DNA of 64,000 nt from Ceratobasidium sp. AG-K (Eukaryota > Basidiomycota > Agaricomycetes > Cantharellales > Ceratobasidiaceae). Both the position numbers and the translations under genes were made by a program. The stretch covers positions 951,001-1,015,000 of the forward strand of contig JAWNGF010000013.1 of the NCBI GenBank assembly GCA_037039685.1, read 5' to 3'. The notes under the pieces are model-generated. The model was given only the letters and a program-made list of their open reading frames with translations, ran no database searches and had not been told where the DNA came from. Each line of letters opens with the position of its first letter. Positions within the stretch are counted from its first letter, which is position 1. Below are positions 25,011 to 37,325 of the stretch, in pieces.

Positions 25011-25277
25011 TGAGATAAGCGCAGTGCCGAGCTGGAAATCGATGTAACTCAGCTCGTGCTACTTGAGAGTAGAGAACCGTGCATGTATATACCTGGAAAT
25101 CGATGTAACTACAGGTAATATAAGCAAAAGAATATAAAAGATAAAATCTAGACTATACCTCAGCTCGTGCTACTTGAGAGTAGAGAACTGAGGATAAAAT
25201 TTCCCCGAAGCGCAAGTCCATGTGGAACACTATCACGTGACACGCATATATACACGTATAAGACTGAATATTCAACA
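25011..25277 (-). repeat. 3' long terminal repeat of the copia element
   Basis: On the minus strand it starts TGTTGAATATTC and ends GCTTATCTCA, preceded by a purine-rich GAGTGGGCG that can serve as polypurine tract. It contains an internal duplication: GGAAATCGATGTAACT and CTCGTGCTACTTGAGAGTAG each occur twice. No second LTR is present on the other side. Confidence 0.7.
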
Positions 25278-25318
25278 CGCCCACTCAGGATTATGCGGAA
25301 AATGAAAAGAATTAAGAA

Positions 25319-26092
25319 TTAAGACATTCCCATCCCAGTAACGAAACCGGGGAATTTGATGCGTCCGAGTGGCTTGGTAAGCACATCAGCAACTTGTTGG
25401 TCGGTTGGAATGAATTGCAGATCGAGTTCGTGGAGAGCGACCATCTCACGAATAAAATGGTGTTTGACTCGAATATGCTTCGTGTTTTGATGATTGACGG
25501 GGTTCTTGGCTAATGCAATACTCGATTGATTATTGGTAAGTAGTGTAGTCAGACCATCGGCAGCGACTCCGAGTTCGGCAAGGAATTGGCGTAGCCAGAC
25601 GAGTTCTCGTGCTGCGCTCGCAGCAGCGACGTATTCGGCTTTGGTGCTGGATAGCGAAATGGTTGGCTGTTTTTGAGATGACCATGCAACAACCCCTCCA
25701 GCCATTATGAAAGCCCACCCAGTAGTCGATCGGCTCGTATTAGGATCGCCAGCATAGTCCGCATCGACGTACCCGATGAGTTTGAGCGGTTTGGATCGAT
25801 CAAAAACAATTCCGAGCTTTTGCGTGCCTTGAAGATACCTGAGAACCCGCTTTATCGCCAGCCAATGCTCGTCTCCCGGGTTTACTGCATGTTGTGCAAG
25901 CAATCCTGTCGCGAAAGCGATGTCGGGATGAGTGGATATCATTGCATACATGAGCGATCCAACAGCTTGTTGATAAAGAGTTCGATCTATGGTGGGGGAC
26001 ACGAGTTTAGGCAGGTTTGGAGACTCGGCCATGGGCGTTTCGCATGATTTTGACTCAGCCATACTGAATCCACGTACTGCATATTTTCAGTG
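25319..26092 (-). pseudogene. copia polyprotein C-terminus: end of RT plus RNase H
   Basis: The frame opens in the tail of reverse transcriptase (VRGFSMAESKSCETPM), passes the linker HPDIAFATGLLAQHA ... LRYLQGTQKLG, and covers RNase H with YVDADYAGD, SSTKAEYVAAASAARE and KHIRVKHHFIREM, ending at the normal C-terminus. In the third catalytic block the usual DNQS is NNQS, so one metal-binding Asp is lost. With the upstream domains missing, it cannot be autonomous. Confidence 0.8.
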
Positions 26093-27667
26093 TGCCGGCC
26101 GCGCGAATTTCGAGTGATCGACAATGTCGTGAACAGAAAGGATAGAGGTTTATCGTCGTCGACGTTTGGCATCACGGATTATGAATCAGATCGTGTAAAG
26201 CCGGAACCTCTTTGAGTCGCGAACGCTCGAGCAGCTTGTTTCAGCCCGCTCGATTTCGACCCCAAAACATATAAGTTCTTCCGTGCCTCGCCTGCGACGA
26301 TGCTAAAAAGCACCTTATATCGACGTAATCAACACTTGACAATTTTGCCATCGTCTTGTGTGTAGGTTGCTTGGCCGGCTTCCAAACTTTGTGCTCGGTG
26401 ATCGACTTGATCTCTTCAGTCAATTGCCTCGATGATGGCACTTGCTGCGGCTCTGCGCACGGCTTCTGGCTTGGGTTCAGGACTATCCTTGTTTTTTGAC
26501 TTCAAGGAACGTGACTTTGGGCTTCAACACCGAAAATATTAAGCCAATTTTTATTTGCTCACCAAACAATCCAGATGATTTCCGTTCGTCAGGGACAGTG
26601 GTTCGAGTATCCTCAAAACAACTCGACCCTCTCTTGCTTCCTGTCAGGTCTCTGCGCCTTCATCGGTGCGTTTTTCCCGTGGGATCACCCCGCGTATCAT
26701 GGATTAGATGAGCTCCGTCTCACATCTAAAGTTGAAATCCTTGAACCGGATCTTGTGAAAATACTAGCGTCGAGCCCGAGGCTACGCATCCTCCAACTAG
26801 GAGTCACAATCATCCGCCCATAAAATTCGAATGAACACTCAGCAGCGGTTGATCTTCCTTTTCTCGAAGTACTTGACCTGGCCTCCACGGAAAGCAACCA
26901 GATTCGCCCGTTAGCTCGCTTACTTGCTCCGGGTTCGCGACCACTTCAGGTTTCTCTCAAGATCACAGATGATGAGTTACCACTCTATGGGAAAGGGAAG
27001 GAATTACTCAGGTTGTTTTCTCGGTCAAAAATAACGAAACTCTATATCAAGGCAGAGGGCAGGGGAGTGTGGCATAAGGTGGCCAGGGCCGTAGATGATA
27101 CAATCCATCCCTTTCCCCACCTTCAAGTGTTGACGCTGGAAGGGTTTGACTGGTCTGACAGTCCCAATATACAGCCTCCTGGGGTTCTGTGCGACTGTGT
27201 TTCACCTTCCACTGGCTTCCGCCTAGAATCGCTGCATATAATCAAACCTGAGGCTTTCATAAGCTCTTTCGAACGAATCGCACTGCGGCATCCTGCCAAG
27301 GTCCTCACCGTTTGGAAAGCACAGCTATGGGTGGCTCATGAATTTTCTGGCGCGGAACTCCAATCAGTCCTTTCCAACTTAGCCCCCCTTGTCAAAGTCA
27401 TGGAGCGGTCCCCCAACCCTATGGAGATTTGGTTATAGAGACGAGGAGCTTCCTGGGATGTTTATATTTGGGATTTTACTCTGGTGTGGTTATTCATATC
27501 ACCTCGTAGCCTTGATTTGTTCCTGTTCGCCTCCCAGTTTGTTATCATGCCTGGGTGTACAATATATGTATGATAATATCTTTGTTGCATCGATCGCATG
27601 GAAGCAGTCTGCGTCGTCTCACTATATGTTCTATGTATACATAAGCCATATCCGTGTGCGTTGAATT

Positions 27668-30600
27668 CTACGCTGAAGTTGCTCTTCTCAACACGGCTCT
27701 GACCAAGGTGACCCAATCCTCTCCGGTATCTCCATCGGTAATGGTGTGTGCCTCCCACTTAGGCACACACGACTCGACAAGGGCCAGTGCTTCGCGTGGC
27801 GTGTGGTCTTCGACCCAGCGAATGTACTCTGCCTCGGTCCAAGTATGGAGCGTATGAGGGAGTGCATACGGGGAGCGGACAATGATGTGGTGAAGAATGA
27901 TTAATGGAGGGAGATTGTATGTGTCGTCTGGGGACGAAAGCAGTGCAGTGTCGATGAACAGCAATGGTCTACCAGGCCAGGTTAGTAGTGAATGCGGTGT
28001 TATGGTATTACCGACCTTAGTGCACGGAGCACACGATAATCGTCTCCTAGAATATCTAATGATCCAGCACGCCTCGATGGATCAGCTACAAATGACCCCA
28101 GCGAAAATTCGAGCTCCGTCATGTCACTGGTAAGCTGTAATTTCCCAGCCTCTCCGAGCGGTTTAATGATCGACGCATTGAGCACAAACGTACGAATCAC
28201 GTTTTTGGCGACGTTTAGTGTCCTAAATGGTAATTGTTCATCGTAGATGTTGCAAGCTGGTGGTGAGGCAACTTACCAATCTTGTACGACTTCTCCAACG
28301 CTAAACTTGCTAAATACCTCGTTTCTTAAGAACCCGAGCTTAGCAGTGAGTTCCTTCATGTATGAGCTCGCACCGCCTCCCATTCCCGGCGTCATCGCCT
28401 CGAATGATTTACTAAAGTCCACACGATGCATGCGCGAGAGGATAAGCCCTAGGTCTCGTCGGATAGCAGCCATAAGTGGCTCAGATATGCCTTCACATTG
28501 TCGTTCAATTTTCTTCCCTGGCTCGTCAGCTGGTGCAGGGCCAATTGAGTTGGGATAATCATACCTTGACTGAAGCCTTCAGCAACACAGTGACGCTCTC
28601 ATGAAATTCTCCTTCAAGTTTGCTCAACCTTGCCCAACATGTATGCAGCATGGTGAAAATCTGGGCATTTAGTGCTTGCTGGGCGGTACCCAGCGGCCCC
28701 ACGAGTGACGTTGCACTTCGATCACGGACAACCTTTTGTGGGCTAGCGTTCAGTATCCAACCAGCCACTGAAACAAGTCAAACTCACGAGTGCGTCCGAG
28801 CGAGCAACAAACATGTCCAAGGCGGTTCCCACATTTTTCGCCACGCTCTTGACGAGGAGTGGGTCGAATCGCGCCGAATCGAGCTCATTTACGACCGTGC
28901 GGCTGATTGCGAGACCCTCAGGTGCACCGGGAGGCTGCTGGCGAACTGCAGTGGCAATCACTTCGTTCAAGCGCGCAGTGGACCGTGAGAGGTAGAGTGC
29001 CTCGAATGAAGAAACCGAGCGAAGGACTATTACTGTTTCAGGACTGGATTGAGGTTCAGCGGACAATTTTGAGCTGGATTAATAATAATAGTACCTTTGC
29101 TGGCCTGTCGTGTAGATCGTATCCGTATGAACGGCAATTTTGGCGAACAAGTCATGGAATAGACGAAGGAACCGGGGGTATCCTGAGCTGAGGGTTTGCT
29201 GTAGAAATGTTGAAGCTGGGGTATGGTTAGTTCTGAATCCGTGCTCAACAGTCATGCTTGTCCTTCCCACCTTTAGCAGCGTCTTTCGAATGCTTATCCA
29301 ATGATCTTGCCAACGCACTCCAAAAGGTAGTCGTTGGCTTATTTTCTAGGACCTGGAGGATTAAAGCCTCAGTTCAACCAACGATAAGTAGACATAACCG
29401 TCTCACCGTCATCGCCTCATCCAAAAACGACGCCTGGGATACTGGGTCTTTTTTGTACTTCAAAACCTTCTCTAGATTGTACACTTTGATACAACATCCT
29501 GCCATTTCCTCGATCATCTGCTCTAGTCTCGACCAGAGGGCGCTCGTCCACTGAGGTGCGGTAACATTGGTAGGTTCGGTACGCACACGAGACCTGTACA
29601 TCAGGCCAGTCGAAGGCGGGGCTGGATCTAGGGTCAAACTGGGTAAAGCACTTGCCATCAATACCGACGAGGCGCGCACCTTTTCCTGCAATTTCTTTTG
29701 CAATTCTGGATACATCAAATGCGGACTTGATACGCGCATCCACGGCCTCTGTCAGGTCCAACAATAGGGATTGAACGACGCTCGGCATCATGCGGAGGTT
29801 AAACGCGGTCTGCAGTGATGCAGCGAGGATAGATTGGTTCTGGTAATGGTTAGTCTAGTCTTGATCAGTCTCATCAAGTGCGGTATCTTACCAAGGACGC
29901 GAGACCCTCGACGATCATTGCCTCCATCTCGTCGTTGATACGTTTTCGGGATGCATCAAGCATCGGAATTAGTCGTCCAACGACGTTAATTTTTTGAAGA
30001 GGAATAAATGTAGCTTGATCCGGGGGTAGAGTGGAGGCCAAGTGGGTAGAGCTGCCGTTTACGACGGGACTAGTCGGAGATGGTTGGGTCAACGACGTGG
30101 GCAGTTCGAGTAAAGATGCTATGATTTCCGTTACTAAAAAAGAACAATTAGGTGAGAGTATTCACGTACACAGTTCAGCGACGCTCAACGCGGCACGTGC
30201 GACCGCACGTTCTTTAGCGTTCCCATCCTCCGTACTGGTGCCCTGGGCTGGCGGGTCCAGCGCGTCGTTGGAGGTCGCTGTGGGGAGAGACTTTGACGAT
30301 GCAGAGTTGGAGACGCCAGTATCGACCTCTTTCATTTGCGATTCCAGACGACGTGCCAGGGCGACAAACCGACTCGTTCTCCTCAATACATCGGCAGCCT
30401 GTCGAAGTTGTTGCAATCGAGCGAAGAGCCCAGCAAGGGTCTGGTACGGTACGTGGACTTTCAAGCGGAGTCTGTTTAGTGGTAAGCAGACGGCACACTC
30501 GTACAGCTGGAAGCACACACCTGTCCAATGACTGGGTAAGCTCATTGATACCTTGTCGTACCGACGACAAAAGTCCTTCCATTCCGCTCACATTAGCGGC

Positions 30601-30843
30601 CTGCGCAAGTAACGCTTCATGATGCGCTACAACCTACAATCCGTTTGCATTCTGAAGCTATACACGGCGCGATTTGCTTACCAAGGACCGAATTTGCCCT
30701 GCAACATCGTCAATAGCCAGGGTCAGTCGACCGATGAGCTGAGAAATGTCTTCATTGGCCGGAGCAGTGGTTGCGAGGACCTTGTGTGTGTACTCTGTGG
30801 GGTCAAATGTCTGTGACCCGAACTCTCGCTCGCCCCAGTCCAT
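27668..30843 (-). CDS. COG5: Conserved oligomeric Golgi complex subunit 5
   Basis: A subunit of the COG tether that recycles Golgi enzymes by retrograde vesicle traffic, in the lobe B group. Start at 30843 (MDWGEREFGSQTFDP). The N-terminal COG5 region is clear: FDPTEYTHKVL, LIGRLTLAIDDVAGQI, VVAHHEALLAQAANVSGMEG, LSSVRQGINELTQSLDRLR. Later landmarks: SLQTAFNLRMMPSVVQSLL, APQWTSALWSRLEQMIEEM, CCIKVYNLEKVLKYKKDPVS, VVRDRSATSLVGPL, TAKLGFLRNEVFSKF and the C-terminal LPPLIILHHIIVRSP. About a dozen introns were resolved, the shortest 36-37 bp (30134-30169, and one near 29640). No damage is seen. Its divergent neighbour is the SLC35F6-like transporter. Confidence 0.9.
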
Positions 30844-31639
30844 ATCAAGCAGTCATCGTTTGGAATCATGCTTGGATGCCTAGGATCGCGCCGGGCGCTT
30901 AATTTAGATGTGATAATCACAAGGCGCGGCCCTGTCAGTTACTGCGCCCTCCACACCGTTCCCATTCCTTGAGGAGTCGAGCAAACGAACTTGACATGTG
31001 TGCGTTGCGCGAATATGATCATAGGCTGCCATTGAACCACCACGAGCAAGTTCAACTTTGGTGAATAACAGAGCTGGAAATAAATAAATTATAGAGACCT
31101 AACACACAATTACCAGTGATAGACTATGGGGCTTTTCAGGTCGTGAACATGTAGTAGCTAACCCAAAAAAATTATCCCGTTTCCTATAGAAGTATTCCGA
31201 CCGCCGATCCTACGTGCGTTAGAGCGTACCAATGTTTGCTTGATCCCCCCCCCCCCCCCCCCCCCCCAACCGTCCTTTCCTTGAAGCTCTTAGTAACAGT
31301 CCCACCCAATCACAGTAGCAGCATATCCTAGAGGCATATCCTTGATTACAGTACTCCCCGCTTCGAAGATCAAGGACAATTACATTCACATGCTTGTGAG
31401 GTAATCAGAACAGATCAATCGTGACGATCATCTCTCATCTCGGCGCGTGGCGATAGCGCTGTAAGAGTATATAGCCACAGTTCAGCTGCAATGGATCTAT
31501 ACAATATGAGACGGGAGCTCCTTACGAAATGGTCGCACCCAGTGGCGGCCAAGTTGGTAGTCAACTGACAGCGGCGCCACGTGCACGGCACCCTTATAGG
31601 GACTGTTCGGTTTACCACCTCTCTTACCCCGCCACCACC
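30844..31639. other. Divergent intergenic region with 23-C tract
   Basis: It lies between the starts of COG5 (minus) and the transporter (plus). It holds an uninterrupted run of 23 C at 31245-31267. No gene or other repeat is recognised; promoters of both neighbours must lie here. Confidence 0.5.
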
Positions 31640-33302
31640 ATGACTTTCAAGTCGGTGGTTTCGATCCTTGTTACTGGAATGCTCATTACAGGTATTGCAT
31701 TCTCATCGTGTTTTTCTCTACGCGCTATGTCATTGGAAGACTAACGGAACGGTCCAGGATGTGCAAACTCTCTTTTGACTAAATGGCAAGATAATATGTG
31801 TGTCGCAAACTGCGAACCGGACAGCGAACTCCCTGCTAGATACTTTGAACAACCAGGTATCTGAACCCACTTACTTTCCAACGCACAATAATTCTTATCG
31901 CCCATGATATAGTTTGGCAAACCTTGAACATGTTTGTTGGAGAGATGCTCTGTTAGTCACGCCCCGTCACGACGATTATGGGATACTTACACCGACCTTT
32001 GCCTTCCAGGTTTTATACCTATTATATACACAAAGCTATTCGTGGCCAAGGAATCCCAACCCCTACTGGTCGAGGACGGCGATGACGAGGATGAGGCTGT
32101 TAAACACCCGGTGGGAGCACCTATGACTGGGCTGGCGGTGTGTTGGCTATGGATTCCAGCGCTTTGCGATCTTACAGCAACCACTGTGCGTTTTCTCTGA
32201 TCTCTCTCTGGCTGCGTCTCACTTAAACAAATCCGCTATCATAGCTCATGGGAGTAGGCTTAATGTCCGTAAATTTATTTCATCTCCTGGCCTGTCTAAC
32301 CGTATTTTCAGTCATACCCCCGTGTCCATCTACCAAATGACACGCGGCGCTCTTGTCCTTTGGGTTGGAGTCCTCTCTGTGATTCTGCTTCGCACCCGCC
32401 TCTTCGCTTTTCAATGGTTCTCGCTCACAACTGTTGTGTTTGGTGTGGGACTAGTTGGCCTCTCAGGGTCTCTTGTTCGTGGAGGTGACGCCGAAATTGG
32501 AGCCACCGAGGCTGAGGCAGATCCGGAGCTAATCATGGGAATGATGCTTATATTATTAGCACAGCTCTTGTAAGGTCGCTCATCTCGACCCCTAGTCCAA
32601 TACTTACAAAGCTCATTAGCGCTGCAATGCAGTTCGTGATCGAGGATAAGATCATGAGGAAGTATTCGGTCGAGGCAATGCTCGCTGTTGGCTGGGAAGG
32701 GTTCTTTGGCGCCTTCACCATTTTACTCGCCCTGCCGGTTATCGCGTACTTCCCTTCGATTCCATTGACCATCATCCCGCCTGCATCCGAACTGACATCA
32801 TCAGTCTTGTGGGCCTCGTTCTTTATCATGTTCTCGATTGCCTCGTTCAACTACTTTGGGCTTTCCGTCACGCGACGTATCTCGGCCACCGCACGGAGCA
32901 CGATCGACACTTGCAGGACACTCGGCATCTGGGTCGGCAGCGTCATGCTTGGATGGGAGAGAATCGTCTGGCCGGGGTCTGTGCCACAGTTCATCGGGTT
33001 TGGGTTCCTTGTGTAAGCCGTTGTTCACTTTCGCGAACCGATAAACGCTCATGACCGTTTCTTCGTGGCTGAAACAGCTACGGCACCGTAAGTTATCTCA
33101 CAAATAGTTGCGATCATACCGCTGACATTTCACACAGTTCTTATTCAACGGCCTTGTGCAACCACCCTCGTTTATGCAACCCTCGCAAGCCGCCCAGATA
33201 CCGCTCATCGATCCTGAAACGACTGATAGCGAACGGTTGCCAGGGCTCAGTGTTCCAGAGGGCGAGAGGCGGCCGCTGCTTACCGGCCAAGCAGCCAATT
33301 AG
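31640..33302 (+). CDS. SLC35F6-like drug/metabolite transporter superfamily protein
   Basis: A multi-span membrane protein of the solute carrier 35 / DMT type. The N-terminus MTFKSVVSILVTGMLITGCA is the first span, then SLLTKWQDN, FEQPVWQTLNMFVGEMLCF, a short acidic loop (VEDGDDEDEA), WLWIPALCDLTATT, IYQMTRGALVLWVGVLSVI, FFGAFTILLALPVIAYF, and FGLSVTRRISATARSTIDT with RTLGIWVGSVMLGW. This order matches SLC35F6 (human C2orf18). The substrate is unknown and the membrane may be lysosomal, vacuolar or Golgi. Eight or so short introns; one requires a weak GTCCGT donor near 32267, and C-TAC-GGC-ACC at 33078-33087 is a 10-nt exon. The stop is at 33300-33302. The gene looks intact. Confidence 0.8.
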
Positions 33303-36300
33303 ATTGGATGTAATCCTGAAGCGGCGACGGATTGTACTTACATTAACTCTGAGATAATGGACACCGCTATGACGGTTTTTGTACTCGCAGCCCTATGAGG
33401 ATGAAACAGATTGGATTCATGTGGTGACTTGAGGATTGTGGGTCGTAGCTTGCGAAGACTCACTAACTCGACTTAGCCGCTACAGGGGCAGGAGCGCCAA
33501 GTCTCGCTTGTCCTTTAGTTTAGACCCACGTGACCATTCCACTCTTAGTTCACCCGCTCGCTACTGCTTGCTCGTCGATAGTTGTACTGTGCCTCGCCCA
33601 CCTCGCCTCCAAATGGTGTGATTCAGGATGGACCCACCTGCCTGGCGAACCTTCCTCACGTCTCGGAGCCCCGGTTCCTCACCCTGGGTGCTACCGCTCC
33701 CTGACGACTCCCATCCACCAGGAGTCCGGGCTCATGTCTGTACAATTCTCAAATATATATTATATTGTATTCCCTATAGTATACGCGCAAGTTAGCGACG
33801 ACCACAAGGCTAAGCTATAGACCTTACCGCATTGAGCCAGCTATCGTAGACAGGAGCCGGCTTCCGTACTTACCGACAGACCGGCAGCGCATTGCACCAA
33901 CGCCAGTGGACTCTACAGCTTTAAACCCGTATTTGTGCGTTCATCATACCAAGAAGCGACTAGTAAACGGTAGCTAGTGAGCGGCGCCAGGGCCCTTGGC
34001 AGGTCAGAACGGCCGCATACGTGGCAGCCTCACGCATCAACGGCGCAAATGAGCTGTAACATCCTCTACAAGCATGTATGAAGGACGAGCCCGATCCCTG
34101 CCGGACGTACTCACAGTAACTGTGTCCCGGCCGATGGCGGGGCCTGAAATCCTTCGAATCGACAGGAAACCTCTTGAAACACCCCACTCCTGGAGCCAAA
34201 GTTGCCCAGAAAATACTACTGAAGAGCGCGTTGTCTGTGCGCTAGGAGCTACTTATCGTGACAGCGAACGTTTTTAGGGTTATCATCAAGAAGCCTTGGC
34301 CAGCTGTCTGAATTTCAAAGCAAACGCACATTAGGCTATACGAGGAGCATCAGTCATTATTAATCGAGTCTACAATAAAGGGCCATTAAAACATGGTAGA
34401 ACGGTGCTCAGACGTGGTCAATGTGTGTGAACTCCCGCCGGATCCATCGCTGTCGCGCCTAGCTAAGAATAATCTCGGTCCTAAAGAAGTGCTCGATGGT
34501 GGACAAATCGTCCGCTTGGCTCGCGTGCTTATAACGGTCCCTTCGTGGCCCATCATACTTCAGGACAACAATATCGCCAAACCATTCATACCTCGACTGG
34601 CCGCTGGTGAGTGCGGGAACACAGTGATTTCGAAGATCTTGGTGTTTGGTTTGAAACCAGACTTGGAACGGGCAGGCTATTGGCTGACCAATCACACCCT
34701 TCATGATTACGATGTTGAATATCTCGTTTCGTTCACCTAGAAACTGAGGTTCGGCTGATGAATAGTCCTCCCGGGCTCGTTCCCTGGGTATACATCGATA
34801 TAAACCATCTGGTGAGCAGGGGTGGTAGCCCCGACAGGCAGAACGATTGCCTGAACCGTCTTGGTTTCGATAGGAGCGGTAGTGGGAATGAACGGGGTAT
34901 AAAAGGGTATGGGGGCGGTTATCAAAGCGTGGGCACACTGGGTGCACAGGCGTTCAGGGAGTCCAGGTCTAACAAAATCGCTACGGTGTCAGAATTGCGT
35001 TGAGAAGCTGGCAGGAGCCGTGTTCAATTTCACTCACTGGTTAGGGGCAACCAAAGCATTCGCACACCCCTCGCAGACTCGATGATTGGACATGATAATG
35101 AGTAGGAGTAGTATGGGTCGCAAGAGTCCGGAACGTAGTCGATAAACGAACGATGTGTGAGTTCTACATTTAACCGTCAGCCCCTTTATAGCCTGAGCTC
35201 TCAGGCTTGCACGGTAGTGAGCGCTTCCCCTGTATACCCAATGACGAGCCACAGCATTTGAAAAGCACTGGCTTTCTAGCCCTATTCTATCCAGAGCGCA
35301 GACCAACTTGTCGGCCTCAAATCTGCCGCAGCGCTATTCTGCAAAGGTTAATATTCCTCCTGACAACAGTAGCTCGGCGCTGTATCAAGCTAGATAGCTA
35401 ATTTACGGGGCTTTTGCACTGGAGTAACCTTTACGTTCTTCACTTCGACGACACTAAGGAGGAGCTATGCCAACCTGGCTTACGTTCTTACCACCTTAGT
35501 ATACAGAGGCAGAAATGGCTCGGCGATGTATATACACTGCGCATATAGCGCAACAATCCCATCACGGCAGTTAAACAAAGCCGAACCTTCTCGAGACATG
35601 TCTGGTTCGAGACCGTCACAACTTGGTAGGAAAGACGGAATCAATACCACCGGAGCGCAATGCAGATTATGAGTCAGTATCGTTTCCTAAAGTTCAAATC
35701 ATTTGATCGAACATGCTATGCGATGCTACATTCACTTCGAATAGCAAGGCCGATGACATGAGATTGCCCTTAGTGAAATCGGGCTCATATGGACGAGCTG
35801 AAATTGTATGACGAGCGCTGCTGGAACTGGAATGCAAATCGCCTCAAGAAGATCCCTGGTTTCGCCGGACAACGAACATGCTATAATTTGGGCGTCAAAA
35901 ATACGCGGATATGGTTTCATGACGTAGCTCGTGAGAATTCATGCTCAACATGGTCACATGGCTATGGTTCAATTGGTTGTTCGCTATAGGCTCGCCTTGC
36001 AGACCATTCAAGCAGATGCTCCCAGCAGCGGGCCAATCTGAGCAATTTGCTCACCATGACTACCCTCGAGTCGCCCCTGGTACACCCCACGGCTTTGCGT
36101 GGCAAGCCACTCCATTGTGAGATAACCTCTACGTGAAATTCAATCACGCAGGAATAAGTAATACTGGAAATGGGCCCCTAATTATTCGGTCTTGAGAAAC
36201 CACACCGATGAGCGCTCACAAATATAAGATACACGATCTGCGGAGTTTCCCGGGCTACGCAGGCATGACTAGTGCTTGGGGCTCTTGAGAGGTCCGGCGT

Positions 36301-37019
36301 TTTTTTATTTCCGTAAGTGTTAGGGGCCTTGCGGAGCACTCTCACAAACGGTATGTTTTTGAGCGTTTCCACCTACATAGGTTGCATGTACAAACGCCTT
36401 ATTGCAATCCAAAAGAAAAGCCCTGATTCAAGCGCCGAAGACGCATGCTGAACGAATATCACGCCGGGGCTCACATTTCATATATTTCGGGTCATTGCGA
36501 GGAGTACAACGTAATTTCCGCGGGTTTTAATCTTAATCGCACCCGGGAACGTCAAGCTCAGATATCAAACAGAGTCATGATACACCTATCCACGCGAAGC
36601 ACTCGACAATTGTGAGACATTTTCTGAAAATTCGGGTTTCAGACAACTCTGGCCCATTGAACAAATGGAACCATCTCAATTGGATCTCAGTGCATCATAC
36701 GTACCTCGCGTGAGCGCCAGATGATTTATACCAGTAAGGCTTAGTGGCTGGCCACCACCCGCAGTATAGATTACAGCGCTTATTGCGGGAGGCCCCTCCA
36801 TTACTATTGTGTTTAAAGTCTCCTGGTATAGCCACATCCGCGGCCAAAACGTCACGTAAGTAGACTATATGCGCGGGTAGCTCCGTCGAGAACTTCGCAA
36901 CCAGGGTTTCGGACAGATGAGGTTTGTGGTTCGCAGTCGGCAGAGACTCACCAGTGCAACTTAGCCGCGAGTGAGGAACAACGAACGCCAACCGTCTCCC
37001 CACCATTTCGCCTTCCGCA
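33303..37019. other. Gene-poor region, no confident gene
   Basis: Many short open frames, none with a firm family. The best candidate is on the minus strand around 34459-34740, a stretch with RNEIFNIVIMKGVIG and YEWFGDIVVLKYDG, recalling small uncharacterised basidiomycete proteins of the type 'WxGNIVVLK', but start and exon joins are unclear. The rest looks like eroded intergenic DNA. Confidence 0.4.
34459..34740 (-). pseudogene. Possible fragment of an uncharacterised basidiomycete protein
   Basis: The reading frame contains EIFNIVIMKGVIGQP, a basic middle and WFGDIVVLKYDGPRRDRY, then SQADDLSTIEHFF. That pattern recalls a widespread small basidiomycete family of unknown role. It has no clear start and a frame break upstream near 34740. 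I treat it as a fragment; its nature is uncertain. Confidence 0.3.
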
Positions 37020-37325
37020 CTATGGAGACTAAGTGCGCTGAATCCTAGCTATATCATCACCGAAAACTCATGATTTAAATTACTGGGCGTGTCCGCTTTC
37101 AGTGACTGATGCGCTGAGGATTCCCTTCAGGAGTGACGGGGGGGGGGGGAAATATGCTCCAGAACCTATTCAAATTTACCATTTATGGTACCGATGACAG
37201 CCAACCATACGCGAGATGGCTGAAAAATGATGCAATATCTCACCGAAAACGGACATCTTTGGTTCAGTGCATCTGCTAATGTTATTCAGTAACCTGAGAC
37301 CCCTCAGTGATCCCATGTGACCATT
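37020..37325 (-). repeat. Dispersed repeat, copy A
   Basis: Read on the minus strand, GGTCTCAGGTTACTGAATAA ... CGCATCAGTCACTGAAAGCG ... matches the plus strand at about 55015-55310 over some 300 bp, with substitutions and small indels. The poly-G/C run at 37140-37149 lies inside it. It is non-coding. Two diverged copies, about 18 kb apart and in opposite orientation. Confidence 0.75.

Larger units (their letters stand above)
25008..26507 (-). mobile_element. 5'-truncated Ty1/copia retrotransposon
   Basis: Inserted antisense into the F-box-like gene. It carries the end of the polyprotein plus the 3' LTR, while the 5' LTR, gag, integrase and most of reverse transcriptase are missing. At the far end (26241-26441) a short frame with LTEEIKSITEHKVWKP resembles the start of a copia reverse-transcriptase region, so there is an internal deletion as well. 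The flanks are identical 18-bp sequences, AACGTGACTTTGGGCTTC at 24990-25007 and 26508-26525, instead of the 5-bp duplication expected for copia. Confidence 0.8.
24282..27438 (+). pseudogene. F-box-like protein gene broken by a copia insertion
   Basis: The N-terminal part (24282-25007) has a helical region then an F-box-like core (LPADTLVHIFQLV, HVCSYWRNVALDTPSLWTHI), the arrangement of the large basidiomycete F-box families in SCF-type ubiquitin ligases. The frame stops at once after VNVTLGF because a 1.5-kb element is inserted. It resumes after a second copy of the same 18 bp at 26508 (NVTLGFNTENIKPIF), with LRR-like segments (LRLHRCVFP, HGLDELRLTS, LRILQLG) and runs to 27438. Two more lesions follow: a one-base frame change in the TTTTTCCC run near 26670, and an in-frame TAA at about 26821 before NSNEHSAAVDL. 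It is therefore very probably a pseudogene. Confidence 0.75.
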
